A DNA stretch of 64,000 nucleotides from Nephrocerus scutellatus. Its lineage: Eukaryota; Arthropoda; Insecta; Diptera; Pipunculidae. Under the pieces are notes generated by a model. It was not told the origin of the DNA. It did not search any database and worked only from the letters and a program-made list of their open reading frames with translations. This document shows positions 1-10,619 of the stretch, one piece after another. The DNA is taken from contig OX352761.1 in assembly GCA_947095585.1 (NCBI GenBank), forward strand, positions 65,836,546 through 65,900,545. Direction: 5' to 3'. Positions within the stretch are counted from its first letter, which is position 1, and every line of letters begins with the position of its first letter. Made by a program: the position numbers and the translations under genes.

Positions 1-379
1 AACTTTGGTAATTTTATTTTCGGAAGTGGTAACGTGTGTGCAGCTGTTGTGCCTGTCCTAGGAGCACATTCCTGCAGTCTTGCAATTAAGGCTGCAATGA
101 CCCTTTCAACTTCTTCAGCCAAGCCAACTTAGCTACGTGGTCATCACTTAGCTCATAAATTGATGTATGAAGTTCCTCGCGGCATCGGATTGTTGCGGTC
201 CTTGTTGCTCTTGTAGTCGGTTTCCTCGAACGCTTCCCAGGCTTCCTTCAACCGTCGAAGTCTTTCTCGGAAATAACTTTCTTGTGTTTTCCAGCAGGAT
301 CCTTCTTGTAATTGCAGATGACTTTGTTAAAACTTTCAGCATTACGTTCTTGTTGTTAAGCTAATTTTTCGATATCCAT
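1..379 (-). pseudogene. gag: BEL/Pao retrotransposon gag, N-terminal fragment
   Basis: Reading leftward from an ATG at 379-377, the minus strand encodes a Gag start of BEL/Pao type: an opening MDIEKL followed by a QERN..SFNKV..NYKKDPA stretch, and near the window edge the LPKI-LPK motif that precedes the Gag core in this family. The frame is broken: an in-frame TAA falls at codon 8 and a TGA near codon 44, and the downstream part is in another frame. The rest of the element lies outside the window to the left. Gag would form the particle that packages the RNA. The family call is by motif recall; the breaks are seen directly. A presumed primer site and LTR lie just upstream at 630-858. Confidence 0.6.
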
Positions 380-858
380 GATGATATCCCTCGATGAGTG
401 CTTCAATGTCGCTGGATAGTGTGTGTTTCTTTGGCCAGATCTTTTTCTCATGCAGTTGTCGTTGCTACCAGTCTATAGCCCTGGTACACGCCTCTAATAC
501 CGTAGTATGAATTTAAACGCGACGAGTACTTTACCAGTGTTCAAAGCCCTGGCAAACGCTTATCGTGTCCTAAATTGTGATCGCTCAGCAGTCACTCCTT
601 ACCACTGGTGGGGGGAAGCGAATGCTGGGATCACGTCGGGGTCACCAAATGTTAACGTTGGAACTCTTTTGTTCCACCGAGATAGTTAAGGTGCATGTAC
701 CTTCACTAATGTTGAGGATGTAAACGGTTTTTGTACCGATATATCTTAGTATAATTCCTATAATTCCTATAATTAGCCACCTTACTACTGGTGGGGGGAT
801 AGCTAACCAAATAAAAATTACCGACAACCTCTTGGATGATAAAAAAGTAGTACAGGAG
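380..858 (-). repeat. BEL-type leader, primer site and 5' LTR (candidate)
   Basis: On the minus strand the putative LTR ends in GTTAACA at 650, followed two bases later by TGGTGACCCCGACGTGATCC, which looks like a primer binding site of BEL elements, and then an untranslated leader to the gag ATG. The plus-strand right edge is uncertain; ...GTAGTACA near 855 is the likeliest terminus. A short direct repeat (CTACTGGTGGGGGGATAGC and CCACTGGTGGGGGGAAGC) occurs in LTR and leader. No second LTR is in the window. Confidence 0.45.
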
Positions 859-861
859 TAT

Positions 862-1495
862 TTATAAAAAAAAACAACCCATAAAAATACAATTTTTCAT
901 GTAAATTCTCTAATAGGAGATGGGTATGTGTTAAAATTTGAAGAAAATCGAGCTAATTTTTAAAAAATTTATATGGGCACCCCTCGGACCTCAGGGCCTC
1001 ACTCCAAAAACTTTGCAAAAAATGTTGTCCATCGGAGATACACCCGTATATAAAATTTAAAAAAAATCGGGTTAAGTTTTTTAAAAAATTTGTTGGGGCC
1101 CCATGACCCTCCAAACCCTGTCTCCAAAAATTTTGCAAAAAGTGTTGCCCATCGGAGATACACACGTATATAAAATTTAAAAAAAAAATTTTGGGGCCCA
1201 ATGACCCTGGGGCCCGGGGTCTCCAAATTTTCTACAAAAAGTGTTTTTCATCGGAGATACATACGTATATAAAATTTAAAGAAAATCGGGTTAATTTTTT
1301 TTTTAATTTTGGGGCCCCACGACCCCGGGACCCAGGGTCTTCAAATTTTATACAAAAAGTTTTGTCTATCGGAGAGACACATATGTATTAAATTTGAAGA
1401 AAATCGGGTTAATTTTTTTTTAAAAAAAGTTATGGGGCCCCACGAACCCGGGCCCGGGGGACACGGGCAGGTGAAGTTAATATAGAGAATTTAAT
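862..1495 (+). repeat. T1 dispersed tandem-repeat element, copy A
   Basis: Starts with AACAACCCATAAAAATACAA, then TTTTTCATGTAAATTCTCTAAT, and ends with CACGGGCAGGTGAAGTTAAT then ATAGAGAATTTAA, so the ends carry inverted TAAATTCTCTA motifs. Between them are about five units of roughly 100-120 bp, each with a CATCGGAGATACA core, a TATAAAATTTAAA stretch, AATCGGGTTAA, and a GC-rich GGGGCCC(C/A)..GACCC block. The short ORFs here are repeat-encoded and not genes. Confidence 0.75.
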
Positions 1496-1979
1496 AATAT
1501 TGCCTACGTGGGCATAAATAACAAAAAAACAAACATACAGAATGATAGGAATACGGATAATAGCCTAATAAGCATTAATGCCAAGAACAAAAAATACAAA
1601 ATGATACTACAGGTAAATTATTGCCTAATTCGCATTAATACCAAAAAAATAAAAAATACTGCAACAATATGCAGTCAATTTACACACGCAGTGACTGACA
1701 CAAATATGCTTACTTGCAAATTGACAATTTTAAAACATTACTGTAATAACTCTGCGATCATGTTTCGCTTAGCCGGAATTCGAAATTTTGATTTCATGCA
1801 TTCGCATGCCTAATGAATTTATATTATGAACTCCATTATTAATTTTATTATGAAAATGAATCCAACATGCACAAACACATTTCGGTTTTTATCAAATTTT
1901 CAGTAATATAGTATTTTAGTAGCTAAATTATTGACCTTAATTTTGTTTTTAATATGTATTTTATTAATATTATTACAAA
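1496..1979. other. AT-rich sequence without a recognised gene
   Basis: Contains an imperfect ~75-bp direct repeat around 1520-1680 (GCCTAATAAGCATTAATGCC and GCCTAATTCGCATTAATACC). The ORF at 1508-1813 has low-complexity Asn/Lys/Ile composition and no recognisable motif, so it is not called. Confidence 0.4.
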
Positions 1980-2165
1980 AACTTGATCTATACAAATATT
2001 ATAAAGAGGTAATGTTGGTTTGTGTGTACGAGGTAATCTTCGAAACTACTGGACCGATTTCAAAAACTCTTCGATCAATATTTAGAATGGACTTTTAAGG
2101 TGAACATAGGCTTTATATTATCCCGTTTAAATATAAGGCATCTGCGCTGCGTTGTAGGTACTATA
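1980..2165 (+). repeat. Helitron-like 5' end remnant
   Basis: TCTATACAAATATTATAAAG, followed by a GTTTGT-rich segment and ACTACTGGACCGATTTCAAA, resembles the 5' ends of many insect Helitrons. It is cut short at the next, better preserved element that starts near 2166. Identification rests on remembered family appearance. Confidence 0.35.
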
Positions 2166-3385
2166 ATCTATCTACATATATAACATAGAGAATTTATTTG
2201 TTTGTATATTTGTGCCTAACTAGCTCTGGAACGCCTTGACCAATTTCAACCAAACTTGGTATACATATTAGTTACTATCTGGAATCAAACATAGAGGGTG
2301 GGGGGTAGCACGTTTTTTGGCTGTGGGAGGCTGCTGCCACCCCACCACAGGCAAAAATCCTGCTACCCCCCCTGCTACAGTTTTCGGTATCACCGTGATG
2401 AAAAGTGTTGGTAGTACGCTCCTATGGATGAGTCGATAACTGAAGAGTGGGGGTGACTGACATTAGTGTCGATTCTATGGTTTTCGGGGTCGCTGAGTTG
2501 AATGGTGATGGTAAGACAGCTCTAGGGGGATGGGGTCGATAACTGAGTGGGGTGGGTGGTGGGGGGTGACCGATATTAGTATCGATTCTATGGTTTTCGG
2601 GGTCCCTGAGTTTAATGGTGATGGTAAGACAGCTCTAGGGGGATGGGGTTATTAACTGAGGGTGGGGGGGGTGACCGATATTAGTGTCGATTCTATGGTT
2701 TTCCAGGTCGCTGAATTGAATAGTGATGGTAAGACAGCTCTAGGGGGATGGGGTCGATAACTGTGGGGGGACACTCCTATGGGTAAGTTGTCTCCCCGGA
2801 GGTGACCGATATCAGTGTTGATCCTATAGTTTTCGGGGTCGCTGAGATCAGCTGAGATGAGATGAAGTGTATCGATACCGTTGTAGATACTGATAAGGAG
2901 GTTAATTATCTAACTGAGTTCCTAAGCTCACTTAATTCGTCTGGATTGGTACCTTACAGTTTGATCTTCAATTATTTTACAACGGCTTCTCGACTCGCCA
3001 AAACTTTGAAACGGCACAAGAGATGCCGAGCAATATAATTGAAGCGACTATCTTGACAGAAAAGGGACAGTGTGAAACAGTTTTTATCCCACGGATAGCA
3101 CTCATTTCGACGGATCTTCCTTTTAAATTCAAGAGATTGAAATTTCCAGTAAAACTTGCGTTTTCGATGACGATCAATAAGTCGGACAGTTTACTAAGTA
3201 CTGCGGAGATAGATTTGAGAACACAACCTAATTTTGCTTTTATAATTTGAATACTATAGCTGTAATTTAAAATATATTTTATAAAATAAATTTTGTTAAT
3301 AAAAACTGCAATTTTACCTTATAGATAGATATTATTCTTTTTTCTACCCCTGCCTAATAGAAGATTGGTATGAATAAATACCTGG
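2166..3385 (+). mobile_element. Helitron-like element with minisatellite core
   Basis: Begins ATCTATCTACATATATAACA and shares about 120 bp almost exactly with the element starting at 5958. Next come four to five copies of an approximately 90-bp unit (2385-2860) built on GACCGATATTAGTGTCGATT, TATGGTTTTCGGGGTCGCTG and GGTAAGACAGCTCTAGGGGG. A Pif1-type helicase C-terminal remnant follows at 2868-3250. From about 2400 to 3385 the element is homologous, in inverse orientation, to 25040-26215. That copy ends in a clear CTAG terminus, whereas this copy loses homology near 3385. Confidence 0.65.
2868..3250 (+). pseudogene. Helitron Pif1-like helicase, C-terminal remnant
   Basis: Two broken frames encode recognisable pieces of the Helitron helicase: NYLTEFLSSLN..GLVPYSL near 2900, then IIEATILTEKGQCETVFIPR and RLKFPVKLAFSMTINK at 3040-3180, the last being the conserved helicase motif V/VI approach. 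The usual GQ that follows TINK and the CSRVG box are missing. In autonomous elements this domain unwinds DNA during rolling-circle transposition. Frameshifts and an in-frame stop before 3030 make it non-functional. Confidence 0.7.
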
Positions 3386-4018
3386 GCAATGTAACGACCG
3401 CCTTCGTCGACGGTCATTCCAATTATTCAATGCTAGTTTCACTGGAAATTAAATTCACTGGAAATTAAATTCATCATGTAAACGCAATAGGCACGACATG
3501 GGCTTTTACTCATCACTAAGTTGGCAGAACTGACAAGAGGTTGTCGTGGCCGGATGGCAATTTTTGATGATGGCGTTTTGGCACTTTTGTTTTTGCTTTT
3601 GGCCTATCTGGTGCGCATTGGAGAGAGCTCGTCTGATATTGTTCGCCATAGTGATTTCTCTTTATGCGATTATTAATTGGTAATAATCGGAAAAACGCGT
3701 AGAGTGTGAATTCGTGCTGTTGTCTGGTCGAATCGAGAAGAAGTGGTTGCAGCGTCAAGCGGCGACATCGTGTGTGTTTCTGGTTTCCTAAGCCACGCTG
3801 GTGAATGATTGATTGACATCACATAACCCCAATTGAAAGCTGAAAAGGGGAGCTGACATCCGACAAGTTGGAGGAGCACCCGATTGTGAATTTTATTTTC
3901 TGAGGACACTGACAGTGCAAGTGCTCGGTGGGAGCGCAGTTATTCCTTATTAAAACATAATAATTTAAAAGAACTTTGGATTTTCGAAGTTTTGTACCAT
4001 TGAAAGTACACAACAGCT
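3386..4018. other. Non-coding stretch upstream of ORF remnant
   Basis: No convincing coding. Includes a near-palindrome GACCGCCTTCGTCGACGGTC around 3397-3416 and a doubled TTCACTGGAAATTAAA at 3428-3465. The G/T-rich 3520-3760 part has ORFs on the minus strand without recognisable motifs. It could be the 5' part of the gene fragment that begins at 4019. Confidence 0.35.
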
Positions 4019-4324
4019 ATGTACTGCAATTTTAAATGTGGTGAAGTATTCTGCAACAGTTCAACATCGTTTGAGATTTCGTGCATCCTCGGCCAAGCGA
4101 GCATTGCATTTTAAGAATTTCTAACGCACATTGAAAATGAGCACCTGTCTGATCAAAGCTGTGTATCCATCGATGAAGATGATCGTCCATTGGCAAGCCT
4201 TATTGAAGAAGTTCAGGATCCCCTAGAAAGAATTTCAAATAACACTGCCTGCCCATTTGAAAGCAGCACCAAAGACGAAAATTACTCATTAAAATCTACC
4301 ACTAAACCCAATAAACCTTTCTAA
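4019..4324 (+). pseudogene. Small acidic ORF with C2H2-like finger, one stop
   Basis: From ATG 4019 the frame runs 101 codons to TAA 4322, interrupted once by TAA at 4112-4114. The N-terminal part MYCNFKCGEVFC has two closely spaced Cys pairs, and after the stop the same frame reads HIENEHLSD, so Cys..Cys..His..His spacing of a zinc finger is suggested. It continues with an acidic linker (SIDEDDRPLASLIEEVQ) and a Ser/Lys tail. Composition looks like real coding sequence, unlike the surrounding AT repeats. It lies between Helitron ends, so capture of a host or transposon gene fragment by a Helitron is possible. I do not recognise the family. Confidence 0.4.
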
Positions 4325-4672
4325 ACATATTTAATTAACATTACACAAATATATTATTATTATTAGTATTGTACATACCATCCTACTACATTAATAGCAT
4401 TACGCGATTATTATTACATAATCTAATTAGTACATCTACACATATTTCATTTACATTACACAAATATATTATTATTATTAGTATTGTACATACCATCATA
4501 CTACATTACTAGCATTACGCGATTATTATTACATAATCTAATTAGTACATCTACACATATTTCATTACCATTACACAAATATCTTAGTATTCTTAGTATT
4601 GTACATGCCATTATAATACATTACTAGCATTACACGATTATTGCTACATAATCTAAACATATTTCATTACCA
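4325..4672 (+). repeat. Tandem repeat, ~116-bp unit
   Basis: Three units beginning ACATATTTMATT..CATTACACAAAT at about 4325, 4441 and 4555, with the start of a fourth at about 4660. Each contains ATTAGTATTGTACATACCAT and ACGCGATTATTATTACATAA. No coding. Confidence 0.8.
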
Positions 4673-5600
4673 TTACTAGATATATATAGATACTATACTC
4701 ATACTATTGCGATTGCTATGGCTATATAACTGTCTTGGCATTAGTAAAACTACTTTAATACAATCATATAGCATCTTCGTATTATCAGAGCCTATATATA
4801 TATACTATAATAATACTATCACTATGTTTATTACTAGATATATATAGATACTATACTATTGCTATTGCTATACCATATATATAAAATATATGTATACAAT
4901 ACAATTATATAGACAAATATATAGACACTACTATCACTATGTTTATAACTAGATATATATAGATACTATACTTATACTATTGCTATTACTATGGTTATAT
5001 AACTGCCCTGGCCTTAGTAAACATAATTTAATACAATTATATAACCATCCCTGTATTAGCAGATCATATATATATATACTATACTGTTGTTATCTCTATG
5101 GTTATTACTAGTTATCTATAGACACTATACTATTGCTATTACTATGGTTATATAACTGCCTTGGCATTAGTACACATAAGTTAATACCATTATATAGCCA
5201 TATTCGTGTTATCAGATCATATATATGTATCCTATACTAGTACTATCACTAAGGTTATTACTGGAAATATATAGATACTAGGCTATTGCTATCACTATGG
5301 CTTTATAACTGCTTTGGCGTTAGTAAACCTAATTTAATACAATTATATAGCCATCCTCGTATTATCAGATCCTATATATACATACTATACTATTACTATC
5401 ACTATGGTTATTACCATGACTATATAACTAACTATGCTATTACTACAACTATTGCTGGACATTAGTAAACATAATCCTTTAATACAATTATATAACTATC
5501 TTATTATTATCACCTCATATAGAGACACTTTACTATTACTATTACTATAGCTACCTTGTTGTTATACACTATACTATCACTACTACTATTGCTAATACTA
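4673..5600 (+). repeat. Tandem repeat, ~150-160-bp unit
   Basis: Successive units start near 4673, 4829, 4942, 5103, 5255 and 5409 with ATTACTAGATATATATAGAT or close variants, and contain CTATGGTTATATAACTGCC, TTGGCATTAGTAAACATAA and ATAGCCATCCTCGTATTATC. One unit (4829-4941) is shortened. Array and neighbours up to 5957 probably belong to one Helitron. Confidence 0.75.
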
Positions 5601-5957
5601 TGACTATATATCTATATATAATCTTCTTTTGTCAAATATATATATATATACACATAAATCAATGAACTTGATAACCCGAATAAGTTCTTTTATTGGATAA
5701 ACTCTATGCTTCGTTAGAGACGTTTGTCGCCGGGGAGTCTGATCGCGGGGTGTGAGGAGGTGTGTGTGGCATTTCCCCTTTTGTTTTACTCTTGAATCGG
5801 CAGCGAAATTAACTTCGTTCGGGAGACCCAGCAAACCCCCCCATCTCTAGCTGAGCCGAGCCGGACCAAGCTGCCTGTTGGGATACTCCGGAACGAAAAT
5901 TCGGGAACGTGTTCATTCACAAATGAACCGTTTCAGCAACGCCGGGTAATCAGCTAG
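5601..5957 (+). mobile_element. Helitron 3' terminal region
   Basis: Ends AACGCCGGGTAATCAGCTAG at 5957, the CTAG form of the CTRR terminus, preceded by a GC-richer sequence usual for insect Helitrons. The next element begins immediately at 5958 with TC. A 76-codon minus ORF at 5604-5834 has no recognisable motif. Confidence 0.6.
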
Positions 5958-6895
5958 TCAATCTATCTATATATATAAAATAGAGAATTTATTTGTTTGT
6001 ATATTTGTGCCTTACTAGCTCTGGAACGCCTTGACCAATTTCAACCAAACTTGGTATACATATTAGTTACTATCTGGAATCAAACATAGAGGGTGGGGGT
6101 AGCACGTTTTTTGGCTGTGGGAGGCTGCTGCCACGGTATCGGTATCACCGTGATGAATAGTGTTGGTAGTACGCTCCTATGAATGAGTTAAGTATGGGCG
6201 CAGTGAGGTGGGTGACCGATATTAGTGTCGATTCTATGGTTTTCGGGGTCGCTGAGTTGAATGGTGATGGTAAGACAGCTCTAGGGGGATGGGGTCGATA
6301 ACTGAGTGGGTGGGTGGGGGGGGGGGGAGACCGATATTAGTTTCGATTGTATGGTTTTCGGGGTCGCTGAGTTGAATGGTGATGGTAAGACAGCTCTAGT
6401 GGGATGGGGTCGATATCTGAGGGGTGGTGGGGTGACCGATATTAGTGTCGATTCTATGGTTTTTGGGGTCGCTGAGTTGAATGGTGATGGTAAGACAGCT
6501 CTAGGGGGATGGGGTCGATAACTGAGGGGGGGGTGACCGATATTAGTGTCAATTCTATGGTTTTCGGGGTCGCTGAGTTGAATGGTGATGGTAAGACAGC
6601 TCTAGGGGGATGGCGTCGATAACTGAGGAGGGGGGGTGGGTGACCGATATAAGTTTCGATTCTATGGTTTTCGGGGTCGCTGAGTTGAATGGTGATGGTA
6701 AGACAGCTCTATGGGGAGGGGGTTGATAACTGAGGGGGGTGGGGGGGGGGGGGTTGGTGACCGATATTAGTGTCGATTCTATGGTTTTCGGGGTCGCTGA
6801 GTTGAATGGTGATAGTAAGACAGCTCTAGGGGGATGGGGTCGATAACTGAGGGGGGTGACCGATATTAGTATCGATTCTATGGTTTTCGGGGTCG
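5958..6895 (+). mobile_element. Second Helitron-like element with longer minisatellite
   Basis: Starts TCAATCTATCTATATATATA directly after the CTAG of the previous element. The first ~150 bp match 2166-2390. From 6195 to 6895 there are eight units of about 85-100 bp of the same GACCGATATTAGTGTCGATT family, with G-runs of variable length (up to about 14 G near 6730) between units. The ORFs here on both strands are repeat-encoded. The element is truncated at 6895, where the array breaks off within TCGGGGTCGATTCT. Confidence 0.65.
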
Positions 6896-7671
6896 ATTCT
6901 GGCTGTACCAACCCGAAAGTGAAATTGTTCCACTGGCCAACAAAATTAGATTATAAGAACAACAACACTTTTGCTCCCAAGCGGCTAATTTTTCTGATCG
7001 ACTTGTGAATTTCTTCCACGTACATATGGCTTTAGGCATACCTCCTGCAGCTATAACTAAAAATTTGCATTTTTTGAGTTGTGGCAGTGGTCCTTCTAGC
7101 AGTGCGTACATATAAGTTTTGATGTATCACTCAACACTAACAAACAGTTATGGAATGATTACTATTATTCTCTTTCTTTAATTTGTAAATTGAATAACTA
7201 AATGAATTATTTAAATTATGAAATGGAAAAAGGTACCAAAATATGTAGTTATTACTATAGCAATGACTCGTTATAATCTCTTTCCAATTTGTTCAATATA
7301 TCGTTGAGGCGAAATTGTTTACTAAATAGAGGCGTATAAAATTAATCCATGTGCTGCTTATATTACAACATTATAACTTACATACAGTCCGTAACATTTG
7401 GATAGCCTCAGACATATTTTTTCTTAAAATCACTTATTTTTGGTAAATTCTTGATGTTTACTTATAATTTTGAATAGTGGGAGACAAGGTAAGACTGAGT
7501 CCTTGATATTAAGAGAAGTACTAACTGGTTTCCTAAAGTTAAGGGAATTTTCTGAGTTGATTTTGTTTGATGTCACTCAAATGTACATTTTTTGTTGTAA
7601 CAGTAGAATAGCCTCACTGTATTTGTTTAGTAAAACCAAAAACAGATTGTTTTTTTATACACTTTTATCCT
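6896..7671. other. Unassigned region between repeats
   Basis: 6900-7110 shows minus-strand coding-like character in two alternative frames (for example VEEIHKSIRKISRLGAKVLL), broken by a stop, with no family recognised. 7112-7380 is AT-rich and featureless. 7383-7621 is bounded by TACAGT and ACTGTA, compatible with a small Tc1-like remnant, but the ends do not match beyond six bases. Confidence 0.3.
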
Positions 7672-8336
7672 GATGGAGCCACTCGCAAACAGATAGACAC
7701 AATGTTGATAGATCGCCGCCACAACCCGAACCTGATGACAGTAAGAACGTACCGAGGTGCCAGCGTCGACTCAGACCACTATCTTGTTGGTATTGCATCA
7801 CCAAGAAAGACAGCATCCGCGAATCAGATTCGAGTCAATACGGCTGCCCTTCGCAACGAAGAGACCAGAAACAACTACGGTCAAGCGATAAGACTCGCTC
7901 TAAATGCAGGGAGAATAAGTCCTGGGGCTGAGATGCCGGGCGTAGAAAATGTTGCGTACCGAGCAATGCAACAATCTCATAGAACACGGGCACGCGAAGA
8001 TGAATATAAAGAGCTCAGAAGATATGAAAAAACAATTCACCAGCGAAGGAAAACAGCCTGGGAGAATAATTTCGTCCGTGAACTAGAACAGTATAGTGAG
8101 CGAGGACCGCACCAGGCGTGTATGTTCTACCAAAAAGTCCGCGGTATGACGCAAAATACACCGCGTTGCACAAACTGCAAAGACATACAGGGTAATCTGA
8201 TCGCCGATTTCAAAGGCATCTTAGAGCGATGGGAAGAGCACTTTCATGAGTTGCTTAATGGCCAGCTAACTGAGGAATCGGAGGCTCAACCAATAACAGA
8301 AGACCACACCGCCACCAAGCATAGATGAAGTTAGCA
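7672..8336 (+). pseudogene. RTE-type non-LTR retrotransposon, EN end and linker
   Basis: An open frame from about 7672 to 8328 encodes the end of an AP-like endonuclease (DRRHNPNLMTVRTYRG, then DSDHYLVG with the catalytic SDH) and the linker before reverse transcriptase (EYKELRRYEK, ADFKGILERWEEHFHELLNG). It is closely related to 42003-42760. Endonuclease N-terminus and the whole RT domain are missing, so it is a double-truncated piece. Compared with the 42-kb copy there is an internal deletion around 7915-7955. Confidence 0.75.
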
Positions 8337-8488
8337 GCGAGTTAAATTGTTCCAAAGGGAAAGAAGGAAAAGAAATTTAAAAATGTATTTTTTTTTAATA
8401 TTAAAACTTTATTTTTCCTAATGAGCCGATCTGTTCGGTGTTGTTTACAAAATCAAGACTGAGGTTCTTAACAATTTCTTAATCTATA

Positions 8489-9564
8489 CAGGGTGTATCC
8501 GTTAAGGTGGCAAATACTTAAAGGGATGATTCCTTGGTTAATTTCGTGAAAAAAATCGTATGGAAAGGGGGGGTCTATTTTCAACCCCTGCGGTGTACGT
8601 TTCAATGTGAAGATACGTACTTTTGACCTTACATCACTTCACACCCTGTAACTCTTAAACGCTTCTAGCTTCAAGAATTTTGTTGCACTCTTGCTACGGG
8701 AACACTGAGACGTCATGCAACTCTTCCTTTACGTAATAGTAGTAACACAACCCGCACTATCTCGCTCTTTTTGACTAAATACACAAATGTTATGATATGG
8801 ATTTGTAGGAGATTGAATAGGCTTTAATAGTGCACTTGTCAAAAAAAATGTATCCGATAGCATTTTTTGAATTAATCGTGTTTGTAAATACAATTTTAAT
8901 AAAAAAAAAATGTTTGATTTTGACGAATTTCATAGGTATGGCTTAAATAATTTAAGAAAGTGTATATTGTTAGATCTTAAAAATGTAATTTTCTTTCAAA
9001 AAAGACCAATAGCAAGCTTGTAGCTGGAAGCGTTCAAGAGTTATAGGGTGTGAAGTCATGTAAGGTCAAAAGTACGTTTTCGTTCATTTTACAAACTTTC
9101 ATTTTTAACCCTGTTCCTGTTGACCAAATGCAATAATATTATAAGGTAGATTTGTAGAAAATTTAATAGGCTTTAATATTGCATTTGTCAAAAAAAAATT
9201 ATCCGAGAGCAATTTTCGAAATATTCGCGTTTGAAAATAAAATTTAAAAAAAGAAAATTTTTTTTTAGATTTTGACGACGTTTATATCGGTAACGGTTTC
9301 AAGAATTTAAAAAAATGTACATTATTTGATCTTAAAAATTAAATTTTCTTTCAAAAATTATCAACAGTGATCTTGTAGCTGGAAGCGTTTAAGAGTTACA
9401 GGGTGTGAAGTGATGTAAGGTCAAAAGTACGTATCTTCACATTGAAACGCTACGTACACCGAAGGGGTTGAAAATAGACCCCCCCCTTTCCATACGATTT
9501 TTTTCACGAAATTAACGAAGGAATCACCCCTTTAAGTATTTTCCACCTTAACGGATACACCCTG
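8489..9564. mobile_element. Long-TIR DNA transposon, non-coding (1076 bp)
   Basis: The two ends are inverted repeats of roughly 185 bp with few mismatches, beginning CAGGGTGTATCCGTTAAGGT and flanked by TA/TATA on both sides. The end segment includes TTACATCACTTCACACCCTG and AAGTACGTATCTTCACATTG. A third partial copy of the inner TIR sequence occurs at 9010-9090, so one arm is internally duplicated. The AT-rich centre has no ORF of note. TA target suggests a Tc1/mariner-type or related non-autonomous family. Confidence 0.8.
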
Positions 9565-9888
9565 TATATACTTAAAGTAAAGAGGCGTCCATCGTTTGTC
9601 ATTCGGTTTTATCGATTGCAGATGTGGATCAACGGGAATGGATAGTTACCAAATGAATGTCCATCCCTTGGTGTCGTATTACTTTTATTTTGCATTATTT
9701 GTTGGTCCCTGTGTGGTTGAGAGAGTGTCGGGTCGTTCTTCCAGTTAAAATTACCACACAAGGGATTTACTTATTCTAGAAGACGTTTACCCCAAACGTG
9801 TCGATCTGAATTCCTCTTGACTTCTCTGGTTTGTGTGTTCAAGTAGAAGTTTAAAATTTCGATGATCTCTCTGTTGTCTCCTTACTTT
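9565..9888 (-). other. Possible 3' LTR region of the old gypsy element
   Basis: Lies directly downstream (minus strand) of the env stop at 9889, where a 3' LTR is expected. No second copy is in the window, so ends cannot be defined. TATAAAAAGTAAGGAGACAA at 9872-9891 is purine-rich and could be near the polypurine tract. Confidence 0.3.
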
Positions 9889-10600
9889 TTATACGACTAT
9901 TATTTTATATATTATAAATGCTGACATAATGATTACTATATTAATTGTAATTCCCCATAATACCGGGTGTTCCTTTACATTTTTTACATAGGGTAGTATA
10001 TGGTCTATATTAGTAAATTTTAGCAATTCATTATCTGATTTGATATATTTAACAATCTTAAAGTCAGTGGTTTAATTTTGTATGTTCCAAATTTACAAAT
10101 AGTTGGTTATTTATTTTTATGGTACCTGTGTATTGGATTAATTGGGTACCGTAATATGTTTCGTTATTGATGAATACTTCGCCAGAGGTTACGATATGAT
10201 TATGATTAATAATATTAATAGTTGGATTTCTTTCCAATATTTTAGTACAATTTGATTTATTTTTATTTAATATATTTGTTGAACAATTTTGTTCATTCAT
10301 GTATTCACATATTTTAATATTTAATTCTTGTTTACAATTGTTGGTGGTGTATGAATTCATATATAATGTTATATCAGTCTGAATAACAAGTTTCCCATCT
10401 GGTGTCTGTACGCTAAATGTTTTAAAATGCTTTCCTATACGGTTTATGATTGGATATTTTACATAAGTTACAACTATGTCTTTAGTTTGAATAACGTGAA
10501 AATCAGAAGTATCAAGTACATCCATTAACAATATTTCTTAGCTTCTATATTTATAATTTCGTTTATTTCCTCTTGACTAAATATAATAGTATTTAATATG
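9889..10600 (-). pseudogene. env: Errantivirus-type env, C-terminal fragment
   Basis: Minus-strand reading gives the ectodomain end (ORF 10531-10064, with IIQ-like VIQTDITLYMNS, Cys-rich NNCKQELNIKICEY and a QYTGTIKINNQLFVNLEH block) and, after a frameshift near 10064, a stretch with EHPVLWGITINIVIIMSA that forms the membrane anchor, ending at TAA 9889. Upstream of 10531 the same protein continues in another frame. Order, strand and content match the env of the gypsy remnant at 13140-13287 and 23178-23450, so this is most likely its C-terminal end. Several frame breaks make it inactive. Confidence 0.65.
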
Positions 10601-10619
10601 TTATTTTGACGTGACAACG

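Noticed and set aside
1508..1813. 101-codon plus ORF
   Set aside because: Asn/Lys/Ile-rich composition from AT-rich repeats, no motif and no homologous copy.
4325..5600. CRISPR-like regular repeats
   Set aside because: Units are contiguous minisatellites of 116 and ~155 bp without unique spacers, in animal DNA.
6555..6911. 118-codon minus ORF with periodic Pro/Ser-rich protein
   Set aside because: It is the minisatellite read in one frame; the periodicity follows the ~90-bp DNA unit and varies with G-run length.
7383..7621. Tc1-like mini-element with TACAGT/ACTGTA ends
   Set aside because: The inverted match does not extend beyond six bases and no transposase motif is seen.
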